From assembly GCF_900107995.1 (NCBI RefSeq), contig NZ_FNUM01000001.1:197695-261694 (forward strand): 64,000 nucleotides of DNA. Direction: 5' to 3'. The stretch is from Alcanivorax sp. DSM 26293 (GTDB lineage: Bacteria > Pseudomonadota > Gammaproteobacteria > Pseudomonadales > Alcanivoracaceae). The translations under genes were made by a program, and so were the position numbers. Numbering within the stretch: position 1 is the first letter of the stretch; every line of letters begins with the position of its first letter. The notes beneath the pieces are model-generated. The model did no database searches. It saw only the letters and a list, made by a program, of their open reading frames with translations, and was not told the DNA's origin. This document shows positions 62,376-64,000 of this stretch, piece after piece.

Positions 62376-63483
62376 AATCCAGCTCTGCCAGCGGGTGCTT
62401 CGGCGCCGGGCACCGGAAGAAGCCCTCAATATACGACCGGGGTACATCGTTGACGCTGCGGTGGCGGAAGGCCGGTTTGCCATCCTTGTCGATCAACAGG
62501 GCGCGCACCCCTTCGCGGAAGTCGCCGTGCAGGGAACACTGCACTGCCAGACACCATTCCATGCGGAAAATATCGGCCAGGGACAGATAGGTGGACCGGG
62601 CCAGCTGCTCCCAGACCAGGTGTGCGGTTTGCGGGCAGCCCCGCTCCAGGTTACCCAGCGCCTTGTCCAGCCAGCTGTCGCGATCCTTCGCGGCGAGCAA
62701 CTGCTCCACCACCACTGGCAAGGTCTCGCCATCGCACAGGCGATTGATCTGCGGCAGGTGATCAATCAGTGGATGATTCAGCTCACTCATGTCAGCGGCC
62801 TGCTGCTTGAACAGACGATACAGCACGGCCCGGTTGTCGGTGACATCATCGGCAAATGCCTGCTCTGCCAACGCCGCCAGCAGGGACTCTGCATCGCCAT
62901 CCACCATGCGGTCGGCCATGCCGATTTCCACCGCTTCACGACCGTTGATGTGCACGCCGGTCAAGCCCAGGAACAACCCGGCCCGGCCCGGCAGCCGGTT
63001 CAGGAACCAGCTGCCGCCCACATCCGGGAACAGACCGATGGTGATTTCCGGCATGGCCATGCGTGAGCGCGATGTCACCAGGCGGAAATCCGCGCCCTGC
63101 AGCAGCCCCATGCCGCCCCCCATGACGATGCCATCACCGAACACCACCACCGGAATCCGGCTGGTGTGGATGCGGTAATCCAGGGCGTATTCCTCGGCGA
63201 AATACTGCTCGGTAAAGGGGTTTCTGCCTTCCCCGGCATGTTTCACCATGGACTTGTGCATCTGCACGATGTCACCGCCGGCACAGAAGGCCTTGCCTCC
63301 GGCCCCATCCAGCCAGATCGCTACCACATCATCACGCTGCTCCCACTGATCCATCTGCTGGCTCAGGGCCTGGATCATTTCCAGGCTCAGGGCATTGAGC
63401 GCCTTGGGGGCATTCAGGGTAGCGCGGGCGATCACTCGACCGCAGCGGGTTTCGATTTCGGAAAACAACACGCAGTCAGACAC
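62374..63483 (-). CDS. Enoyl-CoA hydratase/isomerase family, 3-hydroxyisobutyryl-CoA hydrolase-like
   Basis: 369 residues, longer than plain enoyl-CoA hydratases and matching the HIBYL-CoA hydrolase group. Crotonase oxyanion-hole motifs AFCAGGDIVQMHK near 65 and GDGIVMGGGMGLLQGADFR near 112-130, and catalytic Glu in MAMPEITIGLFPDVGGSWFL near 142-160. It probably cleaves 3-hydroxyisobutyryl-CoA in valine breakdown, though other short acyl-CoA substrates are possible. It is not linked to other valine genes here. Confidence 0.9.
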   Translation of the reverse strand: MSDCVLFSEIETRCGRVIARATLNAPKALNALSLEMIQALSQQMDQWEQRDDVVAIWLDGAGGKAFCAGGDIVQMHKSMVKHAGEGRNPFTEQYFAEEYALDYRIHTSRIPVVVFGDGIVMGGGMGLLQGADFRLVTSRSRMAMPEITIGLFPDVGGSWFLNRLPGRAGLFLGLTGVHINGREAVEIGMADRMVDGDAESLLAALAEQAFADDVTDNRAVLYRLFKQQAADMSELNHPLIDHLPQINRLCDGETLPVVVEQLLAAKDRDSWLDKALGNLERGCPQTAHLVWEQLARSTYLSLADIFRMEWCLAVQCSLHGDFREGVRALLIDKDGKPAFRHRSVNDVPRSYIEGFFRCPAPKHPLAELD

Positions 63484-63499
63484 GAAAACTCCATAAAGC

Positions 63500-63660
63500 A
63501 GTGAATAGTTAATAGTGAACAGTTAACAGCGCGCGGGCTAGCGTCGCTGATGTTCACAGCCAAGAGGCCGCGCCAACATTCTGGGCGCGGCCTCTTGGGC
63601 TGAGAAACAACAGAATCTCTCGCGAGCTATTCACTGTTAACTGTTCACTATTAACTGATC
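63500..63660. repeat. Inverted heptad-repeat element with GC hairpin core (AGTTAAC family)
   Basis: Arm 1 63500-63530, arm 2 63627-63660, core hairpin 63557-63600 with stem CCAAGAGGCCGCGCC. Arm 2 provides the TAA stop codon of ung and its preceding Ser codon. It lies between the ung stop and the start of the crotonase-family gene. Confidence 0.94.
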
Positions 63661-64000
63661 GTCCAGTCGATGGCCGTCTTGCCCTGCTGCAACAAGTACT
63701 GATTGGCACGGGAAAAATGGCCGCAGCCGAGGAAGCCCCGGTGGGCGGATAGCGGCGACGGGTGCGGGGCCGTGAGCACGCAGTGTTTATTGCGGTCGAT
63801 CAGCTTGCCCTTCTTCTGGGCATGACTGCCCCAGAGCAGAAACACCAGCCCCTCACGCTCACGATTCAGATGCTCGATGGCCTGGTCGGTAAACTGCTCC
63901 CAGCCCTGCTTCTGGTGGGAGGCAGCCTGGCCGGCTTCCACGGTAAGCACCGCATTGAGCAGCAGCACGCCCTGCTCTGCCCAATGGGTCAGGTTGCCAT
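63651..64000 (-). CDS. ung: Uracil-DNA glycosylase, C-terminal part (cut by window end)
   Basis: The frame is open to the window edge, so the start is missing. The visible part reads [23 protein letters not shown], then [12 protein letters not shown] and the DNA-intercalation/catalytic His motif [18 protein letters not shown] (HPSPLS near 78 codons before the stop region). This is the family-1 UDG signature. It removes uracil from DNA. The last residues (WTIS-stop) include a Ser codon and stop from the heptad repeat. Confidence 0.95.
   Translation of the reverse strand, partial: GNLTHWAEQGVLLLNAVLTVEAGQAASHQKQGWEQFTDQAIEHLNREREGLVFLLWGSHAQKKGKLIDRNKHCVLTAPHPSPLSAHRGFLGCGHFSRANQYLLQQGKTAIDWTIS

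Noticed and set aside
1-64000. tRNA, rRNA or small RNA genes
   Set aside because: No cloverleaf or rRNA-like segment was recognised by eye in the gaps; repeats explain most structured intergenic DNA.

Overview
The window is a 64 kb piece of a GC-rich gammaproteobacterial chromosome. The right half follows the gene order of Pseudomonas-like marine gammaproteobacteria: gacS/cysM/rlmD/relA/mazG, then pdxJ-recO-era-rnc-(DUF4845)-lepB-lepA, then mucD-rseC-rseB-rseA-rpoE, nadB, ygfX-sdhE and ygfZ. Protein character and intergenic repeats suggest an Alcanivorax-like organism. That name is inference; no rRNA or other taxonomic marker is present.

Layout. (1) 1-1863: a heptanucleotide tandem repeat and an SLC13-type permease. 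(2) About 2.1-26.5 kb: one long minus-strand surface-polysaccharide locus. It holds the export machinery (wzi, wza, wzb, wzc), UDP-HexNAc dehydrogenase and epimerase, two flippases, two polymerase/ligase-type membrane proteins, glycosyltransferases, two PAPS-type sulfotransferases, a CapK-like ligase, and a full set of genes resembling the di-N-acetylbacillosamine pathway (dehydratase, aminotransferase, acetyltransferase, phosphoglycosyltransferase). The middle of the locus (about 11.2-18.7 kb) is visibly AT-rich compared with its flanks and looks horizontally acquired. (3) 26.5-32.9 kb: an accessory stretch with an NAD(P)-binding protein, a lipocalin, a molybdopterin oxidoreductase and two REP-associated tyrosine transposases (RAYTs), each beside its own family of REP palindromes, including a 118-bp tandem array. 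(4) 32.9-37.1 kb: a small periplasmic protein resembling iota-class carbonic anhydrase, a histidine kinase/response regulator pair and an OprP-like porin, with two clear intrinsic terminators. (5) 37.5-64 kb: the conserved housekeeping block covering stringent response, tRNA/rRNA modification, GacS signalling, envelope-stress sigma factor and its regulators, NAD synthesis, succinate dehydrogenase maturation and uracil-DNA glycosylase (cut by the window end).

The most striking non-coding feature is in the intergenic gaps of block 5. Most gaps hold inverted pairs of degenerate 7-bp tandem repeats. Several sequence families (AGTTGAC-like, AGTTTAA-like, AGTCACG-like and AGCTACA-like) share the period of seven and an AG-Y-Y start. 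They often flank a GC-rich hairpin and repeatedly supply the stop codon of the adjacent gene. With the two RAYT/REP systems, this makes the window unusually rich in structured intergenic repeats. No tRNA, rRNA, CRISPR array or insertion sequence of classical type was found.
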